DNA of 62,527 bases from Chloroflexota bacterium (GCA_020850535.1 JADZEM010000028.1:1-62527); one strand, 5' to 3'; positions 8,787 through 17,157 are shown, counted from the first letter of the stretch. Made by a program: numbers and translations. Notes: generated by a model not told the origin, from the sequence alone.

Positions 8787-9512
8787 TCAGGTCGCCTCGT
8801 CGAGCAGGTCCGCGATCGACGGAGCGATGACCGCCCGCACGTCAAGCTCCAGGCGCACGGCGTCTTCGATGCTCAGGACCGGGCCGGCGCGCGGCGGCTC
8901 CATGCCGAAATCGGTCAACAGGACCGTCGTCGTGGCCGTGCCGGTCACGTCGGCCTCGCCGAAGGTGGCCGTCGCCTGCCAGGTCGCCGGCCGCGTGATG
9001 CCGTGCAGCGTCAGGTCGCCCACCAGCTCGAACGCCGCCGTGCCGCTGGCCGGCAGCGGCAGCGGCAGGCCCGGCGCGGCGGTCAGCACGAACTCGGCGG
9101 TCGGGTACTGCATCGTCTGGAGGGTCGTGCGCTGGATGTAGCGGTCGCGCATGGCGCTGTCGCTCTGGAGGTTTCGCAGATCGACGGTCACGCGGGACTG
9201 CTCCGGGACAACGCTGCCTGCCACGTCGAACAGCAGCGAGCCAGTCATCTCATTGGTCCGGCCGATGGCCTCGTTGACGCCGCGCCCACTGAGGACTTCC
9301 ATCGCGCGGTAGCGGGCCTCGCCGCCGGGCGCCAGATCGACCCGCGTCACCTCTGCGCGCGCGGGCGCGGCAACCACACCGGCTGACGGCGCGGCCACGG
9401 CCGGCGTCGACAGGTGGAGAATCGAGGCGACCAGCAGGCCAGCCCCCGTTACCAACAGTCCTGCGCCGAAGCCCACCCGCACGCGTCCGCCCCAGCCGAG
9501 GCGTGATGGCAT
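8787..9512 (-). CDS. YceI-family protein with N-terminal membrane anchor
   Basis: The 241-residue product has a hydrophobic N-terminal segment (about residues 14-42), acting as signal peptide or anchor, followed by a YceI lipocalin-like domain. Visible YceI patterns are SRVTVDLRNLQSDSAMRDRYI, then TMQYPTAEFVLT and GDLTLHGITRPATWQATATF. YceI proteins bind isoprenoid-type ligands in the cell envelope, but ligand and role here are unknown. It lies upstream of the PP2C gene on the same strand with an 84-base gap. A distant paralog is at 42.5 kb. Confidence 0.9.
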   Translation of the reverse strand: MPSRLGWGGRVRVGFGAGLLVTGAGLLVASILHLSTPAVAAPSAGVVAAPARAEVTRVDLAPGGEARYRAMEVLSGRGVNEAIGRTNEMTGSLLFDVAGSVVPEQSRVTVDLRNLQSDSAMRDRYIQRTTLQTMQYPTAEFVLTAAPGLPLPLPASGTAAFELVGDLTLHGITRPATWQATATFGEADVTGTATTTVLLTDFGMEPPRAGPVLSIEDAVRLELDVRAVIAPSIADLLDEAT

Positions 9513-9756
9513 CGCTGTCTCTCCTCACTCTGCGCGGGCAATCGGTGCGGCGCCGTCGGGTGGACAACCGCCCAGCCCGCCCGTTGCAGCCCAACCGTGC
9601 GACTATTGTGCATACGAAGTGGTCACGCAGCGTGGATCTTTGCCGTTGTAGATACCGTGCGGAGCATCCTCGTCGCAAGAAGTGCGCGCGTCCGGTGCAG
9701 GCGGGACACTGCCCTGCTGGACTCATGGCCGTGTCAGGGCTGACAATCATGCTGTC

Positions 9757-10833
9757 ATGAGTCTCTCGCCGTCTGCCCACGCCATGATCGCCGTGGCGCT
9801 CAACGAGCCAACCACCGCCCACGCGCGTGCGGCGCTGCTGGCGGCCTCGGCCCTTGCCGACATCGTCGAGCTGCGCCTCGACCTGATGGACGAGCTGGAT
9901 CTGCCGCGCCTGCTGGCCGAGCGTCCCTGCCCCGTCGTCGTCACGAACCGGGCCGCCCGCGAAGGCGGACGCTGGCAGGGCAGCGAAGCGGCCCGGCTCG
10001 ACCTGCTGCGGCAGGCCATCGATCTCGGCGCGGAGTACGTGGACGTGGAGGCCGACGCCATCCACCAGATCCGCGAGCGCGGCCAGAGCCGGCTGATCGC
10101 GTCGAGCCACGATTTCGGCCGCATGCCAGCCGATCTGCCGGCGCTGTGGGGGCGGCTGGCCGAGACCGGCGCGGACGTGGTCAAGCTGGTCGGCATGGCC
10201 CGGGACGCCCGCGATGTCGTCTCGGTGATGCAGACGCTCGCGGCGGCCGACCGCCCGACCATCGCCATCGCCATGGGGCCATGCGGCGCGGCCTCGCGCG
10301 TGCTGGCCCTGCGCGAGCCGCACTGCCTGCTGACCTTCTGCGCGCTGGAGAGCGGCGGCGGGACAGCCCCCGGGCAGTTGGGCGTGCGCGACCTGTTGGA
10401 GACGTACCGCGCGCGAACGCTCAGCCGGCGGACGGCCGTGCTGGGGGTGCTCTCGCCCGTCCCCGACGATGCCGCGATGGCGCGCTGGAATGCTGCCCTG
10501 CACGACAGTGGACAGGACCGGGTGGCCGTGCCGCTGATCGTGCCGGACGGCGTGGAGGTAGCCGACGTGCTGACCGCCCTGCGCGGCACCGACATCCGCC
10601 TGCTGGCCATCTCGGAGCCGCTCCAGGAGGTGGTGGGACAGGCGCTGGACGCCCTGGAGCCGGCCGCTTGCAGGGCCGGCCGCGTGAACCTCATCGCGAA
10701 CAGTCTGGACGGCCTCGTGGGTGGATGGATCGACGGGCCCGCCGAGGCCGGCCCACGCCTGGACGCCGCCCACGCTGCCGCAGCAACCCGCTCCGGGGCG
10801 ACCGCCGGGGCAACCGCCGGGGCAACCGGATGA
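9757..10833 (+). CDS. aroD: Type I 3-dehydroquinate dehydratase with degenerate AroE-like C-terminal domain
   Basis: The 358-residue protein has a complete type I 3-dehydroquinase domain (residues 1-220): VELRLDLM, the catalytic His118 in ASSHDF, the Schiff-base Lys143 in VVKLVGMA and Arg181 in MGPCGAASR. Residues 226-328 align by pattern with the shikimate-binding half of shikimate dehydrogenase: VLGVLSPVPDDAAMARWNAA, AISEPLQ in place of NVTxPxK, RVNLIA in place of AVNTxx and GGWID in place of GxNTD. The catalytic Lys and serines are lost and no NADP-binding domain follows, so the tail should be inactive. The C-terminus is a short GAT repeat. It overlaps the next gene by four bases (ATGA). 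Confidence 0.88.
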   Translation: MSLSPSAHAMIAVALNEPTTAHARAALLAASALADIVELRLDLMDELDLPRLLAERPCPVVVTNRAAREGGRWQGSEAARLDLLRQAIDLGAEYVDVEADAIHQIRERGQSRLIASSHDFGRMPADLPALWGRLAETGADVVKLVGMARDARDVVSVMQTLAAADRPTIAIAMGPCGAASRVLALREPHCLLTFCALESGGGTAPGQLGVRDLLETYRARTLSRRTAVLGVLSPVPDDAAMARWNAALHDSGQDRVAVPLIVPDGVEVADVLTALRGTDIRLLAISEPLQEVVGQALDALEPAACRAGRVNLIANSLDGLVGGWIDGPAEAGPRLDAAHAAAATRSGATAGATAGATG

Positions 10834-12386
10834 CACGCGTGATCGGTCCACGCCTCGGCATCTTGCTCGGGAAGGCGGTCGGCGACGCCCTGGGCGCCGG
10901 CACCGAGTTCCAGACCCCGGACCAGATCACCCGGCGGCACGGCACGGTCACCGGCTACGTCCAGGGGGTCAACCAGGACTTCGCGCCCGGCGAGTTCACC
11001 GACGACACGCACATGGCGCTCTGCATCCTCGGGGCGTACTGGGATCGCGCGGTGCGCGGCGACGATCTGCTCGTGGCGACCCTCAAGCGCTTTCAGGCGT
11101 GGCGGGCGGCCCGGCCGCCGGACATCGGGAACGCCACCCAGGGGGCGCTGCTCTCATCGCGACAGCACGGGCTGAGCGGCGGCTTCTTGCAGTGGGAGCA
11201 GAGCGGCTACGCCTCGGCCGGCAACGGGGGGCTGATGCGGGCGGCGACTTCGGCGGTGGCTGGCAGCCGGGGCGAGGCGCTTCGCACCGAGGCGATCCAG
11301 CTCTCGATGCTGACGCACCCCGATCCGCGCAGCCTGGGGGCGTGCCGGGTGCTGGTGGTGGCGCTCGAAGCGATCCTCGACGGGGCAGACGTGGTCGACG
11401 CCTGGAAGCTCGGCGTGGACGAGCTGGCAAAGGCGAAGCTCGACGTGCCGATTCAGGAGCAGTTTGGCGGGCACCGGGCCGCGCTGATCCGCGAGCGGCT
11501 GCCCGAAGCCCGCAAGGCGGTGCGGGCCGCCGTCGAGCACGGGCTGACCGGCGCATGGCGCAGCCAGAGCGGCTTCGTGATCCACACGCTGGAAGCAGCC
11601 GTCGCGGCGAGCCTCGCGCCGAGCTACCTCGAAGGCATCCTGCCCATCGTGGCGCGCGGCGACGACAGCGACAGCGTGGCCGCCGTAGCCGGGGCGGTAC
11701 TGGGGGCGCGCGGCCTGCTGCCGCCCGATGAGCTGATCGACGGCCTGCGCTGCAACTTCGCGTGGCCGACCTGGCCGCCCGACGAGGTCCGGGGCTGGCC
11801 GGCCCTGGCCGCCTTCGTGCCGCCGCGCCCGGACGCCGCTCCGACCTCGCCAGACGACGAGGACGCCGAGGAGGTCGAGTTTCGGCGGTTTCAGCCCTTG
11901 CTGCCGCCGTTCGAGTTCGACGAGATCGCGCCGAACGTCTACGCGGGCCGCGCGCCGCTGTTCCAGCGCGAGGTCTGGCAGCTACGGGCGGCCGGGATCA
12001 CCCACATCCTCGACCTGCGCGAGGAACGCGAGTGGGCAACCGCTGGCTATCGCGGGCGGTCCGCCATCGCCGAGATCGACGCCCTGGGCCTGACGCGGCT
12101 GCACGTACCGGTCACGGATGTGACTGCCCCGATGCCGCACCACCTGGACGACGCGGTGGCGTTCATCGAGGCGGCGCTCCACGTCGGCGGGACGGTCTAC
12201 CTGCACTGTCGGGCCGGCATGCAGCGGACGGCGTCCGTCGCCGGCGCGTGGTACGCCCGGCAGCAGCGCTGCTCGGTGATGGACGCCATGCGCCAGCTGC
12301 GGCAGCGCCGGCCAGCCTTCGAGCCGCTCCCGGATCAGATGCAGGCGGCCCAGCGGTGGGTGTCAGCGCACCCGTACCGGAGCTGA
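10830..12386 (+). CDS. ADP-ribosylglycohydrolase fused to dual-specificity protein phosphatase
   Basis: The 518-residue protein has two enzymatic domains. Residues 1-325 form an ADP-ribosylglycohydrolase (DraG/ARH) domain with AVGDALGAGTEF, FTDDTHMAL (metal ligands at 57-60), SAGNGGLMR and RGDDSDSVAAVAGA (metal ligands near 278-281). An acidic linker follows (about 336-350). Residues 360-518 form a dual-specificity phosphatase domain with VPVTD holding the likely general acid Asp430 and the signature HCRAGMQRT with Cys460 and Arg466. ARH enzymes remove ADP-ribose; the phosphatase could act on protein or small-molecule phosphates. The ATG overlaps the aroD-like stop, implying translational coupling. 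Confidence 0.92.
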   Translation: MTRVIGPRLGILLGKAVGDALGAGTEFQTPDQITRRHGTVTGYVQGVNQDFAPGEFTDDTHMALCILGAYWDRAVRGDDLLVATLKRFQAWRAARPPDIGNATQGALLSSRQHGLSGGFLQWEQSGYASAGNGGLMRAATSAVAGSRGEALRTEAIQLSMLTHPDPRSLGACRVLVVALEAILDGADVVDAWKLGVDELAKAKLDVPIQEQFGGHRAALIRERLPEARKAVRAAVEHGLTGAWRSQSGFVIHTLEAAVAASLAPSYLEGILPIVARGDDSDSVAAVAGAVLGARGLLPPDELIDGLRCNFAWPTWPPDEVRGWPALAAFVPPRPDAAPTSPDDEDAEEVEFRRFQPLLPPFEFDEIAPNVYAGRAPLFQREVWQLRAAGITHILDLREEREWATAGYRGRSAIAEIDALGLTRLHVPVTDVTAPMPHHLDDAVAFIEAALHVGGTVYLHCRAGMQRTASVAGAWYARQQRCSVMDAMRQLRQRRPAFEPLPDQMQAAQRWVSAHPYRS

Positions 12387-12467
12387 CCCCCCACCCTCCG
12401 ACTCACGCATCACCACGTTCTGACCAGGCTGACAAGCGCTGTGGCGCGGGGGCTCTCGATACACCCC

Positions 12468-13757
12468 CTACCGCGCGACCATCTGCTCGGACACCGACTC
12501 CAGCACCGTGTGGAAGTCCGCTTCGTCCGTGGTGGTGACCGCCGAGCGCACCCGGTAGAGGTCGCCGTGATGGGCGGGATACGGCTCGATGCCCTGCTCA
12601 AGCTCGCGGGACATCCGCAGCAGCCGACGCCGCGCCGTGATCACGGCGATATCGGTGGTGCCCAGGTGCTCGTCGGTCCGATCCACGATCCGGCCCATCC
12701 CCTCGACCATCGCGCGGTCCTGGTCGGCCACGGCGCGGATGCCGGTGAAGTTCCGCGTCTTCTGGATCACCCGGTCGATGTCGTAGTCGCGGCCCCGGTG
12801 GTGCTTCGGCCGCCAGACATCCACGACCGGGCCGTCCGGTAGCTGGAAGGCGCACGGCTCGAGGACCGGCGCATTCACCAGGCCGTTGCGGAAGTTCTGG
12901 CGCTCCTGGTCCGTCAAGGGGCGGTCGCGGTGGTAGTAGACGGAGAACGCCGACGAGTGCTCGTCGTCAATCGGCGTCCAGATTTTGTCGCCGCGCGGCC
13001 AGGACGGGTACGGCACCACGGCGTAGGTCGGCACCAGCCAGTGGGTCATCCGCCAGAGGTAGCGGCCATCTGGGCTGTCGCGCCGCCCGCCGTACACGAA
13101 GCCGTAGTCGGTCTCCTGGACGGTCAGCTTCGGGGCCGGGTCGAACTGGGTGCTGGCCGTCACCGCGCCCTTGTACGAGTACTCGTCGTCGAACCACTTG
13201 TGCAGGAACGAGATGTGGGCGGTGTCGATCTCGCCCTCCAGCCCCTGCATGTAGTTGCACTCGTGGAAGGTCCGCGCGATGATCCGGTGGCTGTCCGGCA
13301 CCAGAGACCAGCCCATCTTCGGCAACTCGGGCCTGCGGTCCGGTGGCCCCATGTAGACCCAGATCATCCCGGCATGCTCCTCGACCGGGTAGCTCTCGAT
13401 CGAGACGCGCTGGCGGAAGGTGCTCTCGGGCGGCTCGGTCGGCATCTCGGTGCACTGGCCGCTGGTGTCGAACTTCCAGCCGTGGTAGACACAGCGCAGG
13501 CCGCAGCCCTCGTTCCGCCCGAAGAAGAGATGCGCCCGTCGATGCGCGCAGTAGGCCCCGACAACCCCGACCGTCCCCTCGGTATCGCGGAAGGCGATCA
13601 ACTCCTCGCCCATGACGCGGAGTCGGCGGGGCGGGCCGTCCGGCTCGGACAACTCGTCAAAGGTGAGCACGGGCAGCCAGAACCGCCGGAACAGCTCGCC
13701 CATCGGCGTGCCGGCGTTGGTGCTGGTCAGGCGGCGGTTCTCTTCAGCGCTCAGCAT
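12468..13757 (-). CDS. Rieske non-heme iron oxygenase, large subunit (phthalate dioxygenase-like)
   Basis: The 429-residue protein has an N-terminal Rieske domain with YCAHRRAH and CGLRCVYHGWKF (Cys and His ligands of a 2Fe-2S cluster) and a catalytic domain with EGEIDTAHISFLHKW, giving the mononuclear iron 2-His-carboxylate site. The overall pattern resembles single-component-alpha oxygenases of the phthalate 4,5-dioxygenase and carnitine-type groups, which hydroxylate or demethylate aromatics. No ferredoxin reductase gene lies nearby, so its electron donor is elsewhere. Its ATG lies within the last seven bases of the upstream HicB-like gene. The substrate is unknown. Confidence 0.93.
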   Translation of the reverse strand: MLSAEENRRLTSTNAGTPMGELFRRFWLPVLTFDELSEPDGPPRRLRVMGEELIAFRDTEGTVGVVGAYCAHRRAHLFFGRNEGCGLRCVYHGWKFDTSGQCTEMPTEPPESTFRQRVSIESYPVEEHAGMIWVYMGPPDRRPELPKMGWSLVPDSHRIIARTFHECNYMQGLEGEIDTAHISFLHKWFDDEYSYKGAVTASTQFDPAPKLTVQETDYGFVYGGRRDSPDGRYLWRMTHWLVPTYAVVPYPSWPRGDKIWTPIDDEHSSAFSVYYHRDRPLTDQERQNFRNGLVNAPVLEPCAFQLPDGPVVDVWRPKHHRGRDYDIDRVIQKTRNFTGIRAVADQDRAMVEGMGRIVDRTDEHLGTTDIAVITARRRLLRMSRELEQGIEPYPAHHGDLYRVRSAVTTTDEADFHTVLESVSEQMVAR

Positions 13758-14005
13758 CGGTCACCTCGTAGCATGCCCAGCGGCGGGCGCGGCACGGGGA
13801 CTGTCTCGCCGCGCGCCAGCCGCCCGAGGATCGCCGCTTCGCGGAGCCGGTCCAGCTCGTCGATGGCGTCCAGCGGCGAGTCGGCCTCCGCGACGCAGCC
13901 CGGCAGCTCCGGGTACTCGGCGCGCCGCACCCACGCGCCGTCCGGCCGCCGCACGGACGCGATGATCATGGTGTACGGGACACGCAGATGCTCCTCTGGG
14001 GTCAC
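13751..14005 (-). CDS. HicB-like (UPF0150-type) small protein
   Basis: The 84-residue product starts at GTG after GGAG and has the HicB-type fold pattern: an early beta strand (YTMIIASV), the segment YPELPGCVAEADSPLDAIDELDRL and a short Pro-rich tail with GETVPVP. HicB proteins are usually antitoxins of HicA, but no hicA-like frame with its catalytic His was found next to it and no DNA-binding C-terminal domain is present. It overlaps the start of the Rieske oxygenase by seven bases. It may be a stand-alone HicB-fold protein rather than an antitoxin. Confidence 0.82.
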   Translation of the reverse strand: MTPEEHLRVPYTMIIASVRRPDGAWVRRAEYPELPGCVAEADSPLDAIDELDRLREAAILGRLARGETVPVPRPPLGMLRGDRC

Positions 14006-14095
14006 GCGGCGGCTCCACGTCTGGAAATAGGTTGCCAGAGCGTACCGCGCGCGGCGGATCTCCAGCCATCCCGACCGTTTGCTGTCGTCCCCAGC

Positions 14096-14240
14096 ATGAG
14101 CAATCCGATTGCCCCCGTGTCTGTCTCCAGTGTGGCAGCTTTGGAGCCGCGGCCGCTGGAGTGGTTGAACATCTACGGCCGCGCCTACGTCGAGCGCATC
14201 GGCCTTGAGCGCTTGCTCTCGGTTCCCCCGACCGCCTCAC
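14096..14240 (+). pseudogene. Possible remnant of a small protein gene
   Basis: A frame starting MSNPIAPVSVSS reads PLEWLNIYGRAYVERIGLER and then loses all protein-like character (long Ser/Arg/Pro run) after about 48 codons. The WLNIYGRAYVERIG segment looks like a conserved protein piece, so this may be the 5' part of a broken gene. Beyond it, up to the repeat near 14.4 kb, no gene was seen. The family was not identified. Confidence 0.25.
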
Positions 14241-14404
14241 CCCGGTCCGCGTCCGCCGCGCCTGCTCACCGCTCTTTCGTTACGTTGAAACGCCGGCGCG
14301 CCCTCCCCGAACGCGCGGAATCTCCCCGGGACGTCGCCACGGCCAGACCCAGACCCCCCGCATCCGCTTCCCGACTGCCCGCAGACGCCAAAACGCGCGT
14401 CCGA

Positions 14405-14540
14405 ATGCAAGACTCAAACGCTAGGATTGTCCAATCCCCAAATCCTGAGCGCAGCGAAGGATCTCACCCGCTGACCGCCAACAGTCGCGCCAGCGGGTGA
14501 GGTCCTTCGCTGCGCTCAGGATGACAATTGGTTCTTGCAT
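14405..14540. repeat. Inverted-repeat element, GTCATCC/GAGCG type
   Basis: Two 30-base arms starting CCTGAGCGCAGCGAAGGA (14444-14473) and their complement (14491-14520) match at 29 of 30 positions around a 17-base centre. The outer ends read ATGCAAGA and TCTTGCAT-like (ATGCAAGAMY inverted), so a 136-bp element is plausible. It has no coding capacity and no clear target duplication. Similar arms occur at 50.5 kb. It lies in the 690-base gap before the lipoprotein gene. Confidence 0.75.
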
Positions 14541-14691
14541 CATTTACACATGATGACGGCCTGCCACTGCCGAGAGCTGCCCGCCCGCGAACGCTCGCGT
14601 GCGAAATGGGGCGAGCGGTGAGGGGCTACTGTGACCCACGCGCGAGCAGTTTCGTGCCGCAGCCTGCCCCGAGCGGGCATCATGGCGGGCG

Positions 14692-16182
14692 ATGGACGGG
14701 GACACGGGGCGGATCAGCCGGCGGCGCGCGCTCGTCGGGCTGCTGGCGGCAACAACTGCGACATTCGGCGCGGCCTGCGACCTGCTCTCCTCGTCGCCCG
14801 CGCCGCCGACAGCCAGTCCGTCCGCCAGCCCGTCGCCGTCCCCGAGTGGGCCAGGGGCCGGCCAGCCCGTCGCCACCAGCGTGCAGATCGTGGCCGGAGC
14901 CTCGCCGGCTGGACCGTCGGCACTCGCAGCAGCCTTCCCAGCAGCAGCCTCACCAGCAGGTGCCGCCCAGCCGGGGCTGCCGCCGATCGTGCCCGGGCGT
15001 CTGCCGTCCCCCGTGGCCTCGCCGGGTACGGTCGGCAGCCCCAGCGTCGTCGGCAGTCCTGGCCCCCCGCCCGGCTCCAGCCCCGTCCCCGGCCAGATCG
15101 TCAGCGCGGTCGCTTCGCCGCAGCCGCTCCCGATCGCACTCGGACGGCCGGGCCTGCTGGCCGTCGAGGCCGGCGGCCGCATCCTGCTGGTCGATCCTGA
15201 GAAGCAGCAGCCGACCCGTGCCCTGGTCGCCTCGCCGGACAGCAGCGAGCCCCTCTGGATGCCTGACGGCCGCTCACTGGTCTACGTCGGCGGCCTCGGC
15301 CCGGCTGCCGAGCTTCGACTGATCGGGGCAGCCGGTGGCTCACTCAGACGCCTCACCGCCAACGCCCGACCGGAGCACGGCGCGGCATGGTCGCCACGCG
15401 GTGCGCTGCTGGCCTACGCCCTCCCGTCAGCCCTCGGCGCGGATAGCCAGCCCGATCCGTCAGCCCCCGAAGAGGTCTGGCTGCTCGACGTGTCCACCGG
15501 GCAGGACCGCAAGCTGGCGGACGGCTTCGATCCGTGCTGGTCGCCCGACGGACAGTGGATCGCCTACGCCACGAACGGCCAGCGCGACGGGCGCGGCCCC
15601 CGCGACAACGCCATCCGCGTCGTCTCGGTGGACGCCACGGACGACCGGCCGCTGCTGGCCGTCTCGGATCTCCCGCCGGACCTGCTGCCAGCCTTCACGA
15701 TCCCGTTCCGGCCCCAGACGCTCAGACTGCGCGCGCCGGCGTGGTCGCCGACCGGCCTGCAGCTTGTCGCCAGCGCGGACGGCCACACCAGCCTCGTCTG
15801 GACGTTCGACGTGCGCGGCCAGAACCTCCGCCCCTGGGCCGTCGCCTACGAGGGCGGCGTCGGGCGCGCCCGCTGGTCGCCGGACGGTGCCCGGCTGGCC
15901 ATCGAGTCCCAACCAGCCACCGGGGTGGCGGTCGTCACGGTGGCCGAGATCGCCAGTCGCCGCGAGGCGACGATTGGCGGCCCCGAGCAGGGATTCCAGG
16001 CGCTGGGGCCAGCCTGGGCGCCTGATGCAGCCCGGCTGGCCGTCGTCGCCACGATCCTCCCGTCACGCCGTACGGAGCAGCGCCGCGCGACGCTCCACCT
16101 CTACGCTGCGGATGCCACGCCCCTCGGCGACCTGCTGACCGAGCCGGAGCTGCGCACGCCGGCCTGGGGCGCAGCGCCGTAG
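14692..16182 (+). CDS. TolB-like beta-propeller lipoprotein
   Basis: The 496-residue protein begins with a Tat-like signal (ISRRRALVGLLAATT) ending in a candidate lipobox FGAAC, so it is probably exported folded and lipid-anchored. Residues 30-150 are a Ser/Pro/Ala/Gly linker of low complexity. The remainder has repeated WSPDG/WSPRG/WSPTG units (for example DPCWSPDGQWIAYAT, RARWSPDGARLAIES), which mark WD40/PD40-type beta-propeller blades as in TolB. Such domains bind proteins or peptides. The role is unknown; it is a single-gene unit between the inverted repeat and a repeat remnant. Confidence 0.88.
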   Translation: MDGDTGRISRRRALVGLLAATTATFGAACDLLSSSPAPPTASPSASPSPSPSGPGAGQPVATSVQIVAGASPAGPSALAAAFPAAASPAGAAQPGLPPIVPGRLPSPVASPGTVGSPSVVGSPGPPPGSSPVPGQIVSAVASPQPLPIALGRPGLLAVEAGGRILLVDPEKQQPTRALVASPDSSEPLWMPDGRSLVYVGGLGPAAELRLIGAAGGSLRRLTANARPEHGAAWSPRGALLAYALPSALGADSQPDPSAPEEVWLLDVSTGQDRKLADGFDPCWSPDGQWIAYATNGQRDGRGPRDNAIRVVSVDATDDRPLLAVSDLPPDLLPAFTIPFRPQTLRLRAPAWSPTGLQLVASADGHTSLVWTFDVRGQNLRPWAVAYEGGVGRARWSPDGARLAIESQPATGVAVVTVAEIASRREATIGGPEQGFQALGPAWAPDAARLAVVATILPSRRTEQRRATLHLYAADATPLGDLLTEPELRTPAWGAAP

Positions 16183-16229
16183 GGACAAGTCATCAGCTCT
16201 CAGCGGTCAGGCACCTACGCGAACGTACA

Positions 16230-16307
16230 AGCCCTGTCGGGGACTTCAGTCCCCGACTGCTCGTTTCACGTCGTTTTGGGAACACCAACGTACATCCAAT
16301 CGCCCTG
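16230..16307 (-). mobile_element. MITE-like palindromic element, copy D (half, degenerate)
   Basis: One end of the family is present: GGGGACTTCAGTCCCC, then GGGAACACCAACGTACAT and the terminal CAATCGCCCTG. The other terminal repeat is missing or decayed. It lies between the converging lipoprotein and GreA-like genes, where its hairpin could also help stop transcription. Nothing else was seen in this gap. Confidence 0.7.
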
Positions 16308-16347
16308 CAGGATGGCAATTGAATACTGGTGCCGGTGAACTCGTGCG

Positions 16348-17145
16348 CTAGCCGACCCGCTCGATCTTCTCGATGCGGTACTTGTGGACGCCGGCCGGCA
16401 CCGACACCTGCACCACGTCGCCAACGATGTGATCCAGCAAGGCCCGGCCCACCGGCGACTGCGTCGAGATCTTGCCCGCGCCGCGCTCGCCAGGACCGAC
16501 CAGCGTGTAGGCGAACTCCTCGTCCTCTTCCAGGTCGCGGACCACCACGCGCGTGCCGACGCCGACCCGGTCGTCGTTGGTGTCGTCGACCACGGCCGCC
16601 CGCGCCAGCGTCTCCTTGATCTCGTCGATCCGGCGCTGGATCTCGGCGCGGTGCTGCTTCGCCGCGTCGTACGGGGCGTTCTCGCGGAAGTCCTTGTCAG
16701 CCGCCGCCTTCGTCATCGCGGCGATGGCGAGTGGAAGCTCTTCCATCTCGAGCTTGTGAAGCTCGGCGTTCAGCTGCTCGTAGCCCGCCCGCGTCACGTC
16801 AATGGTCTGCACCGCCACCGGACGGCCCAGCGAGGCCCGCTCAGCAGCGCTCTTGCGCTTGATCTTGACGTAGCTTGCGAGCGCGACAGGGATCAGCTTC
16901 TTGGTGCGGGCGTCCGAGAGGAAGGTCCGCAGCGGCTCGAGCCGGCTGGTCGGATCGATGCCCGACGCGGCCATCTGCTCCTGGTACCGTTCCAGTTGCA
17001 CCGCGTCGATCTCGGCGAGGCCTCGCTCGGCGCCGAACCACCGACCGAAGCCGTTCAATATCGGAACCACCGTCGGGCGCTCGGCCGGCGCGAGCCCGGT
17101 GATGTAGTTCCTGATCGCGTCGCCGACAGTTAGCTCACCAACCAC
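16348..17145 (-). CDS. greA: GreA-type transcription elongation factor with N-terminal SAM-like domain
   Basis: The 265-residue protein ends in a full GreA/GreB module: a helical coiled-coil domain (about residues 115-190) with DFRENAPYDAAKQH, like the GreA tip motif, and a C-terminal FKBP-like domain with GVGTRVVVRD and SPVGRALLDH. Gre factors rescue backtracked RNA polymerase by stimulating transcript cleavage. Residues 5-105 (TVGDAIRNYITGLAP..LEPLRTFLSDARTK) are extra and look like the helical N-terminal SAM-like domain of tyrosine recombinases. GTG is chosen as start because AGGAG lies seven bases upstream; the longer ORF upstream lacks such a site. Confidence 0.9.
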   Translation of the reverse strand: MVGELTVGDAIRNYITGLAPAERPTVVPILNGFGRWFGAERGLAEIDAVQLERYQEQMAASGIDPTSRLEPLRTFLSDARTKKLIPVALASYVKIKRKSAAERASLGRPVAVQTIDVTRAGYEQLNAELHKLEMEELPLAIAAMTKAAADKDFRENAPYDAAKQHRAEIQRRIDEIKETLARAAVVDDTNDDRVGVGTRVVVRDLEEDEEFAYTLVGPGERGAGKISTQSPVGRALLDHIVGDVVQVSVPAGVHKYRIEKIERVG

Positions 17146-17152
17146 CTGGAGA

Positions 17153-17157
17153 CTCCT
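17153..17157 (-). promoter_or_regulatory. Ribosome binding site deciding the greA-like start
   Basis: On the minus strand AGGAG stands seven bases before the GTG of the GreA-like gene. It supports that GTG over an ATG 35 codons further upstream. Confidence 0.65.
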
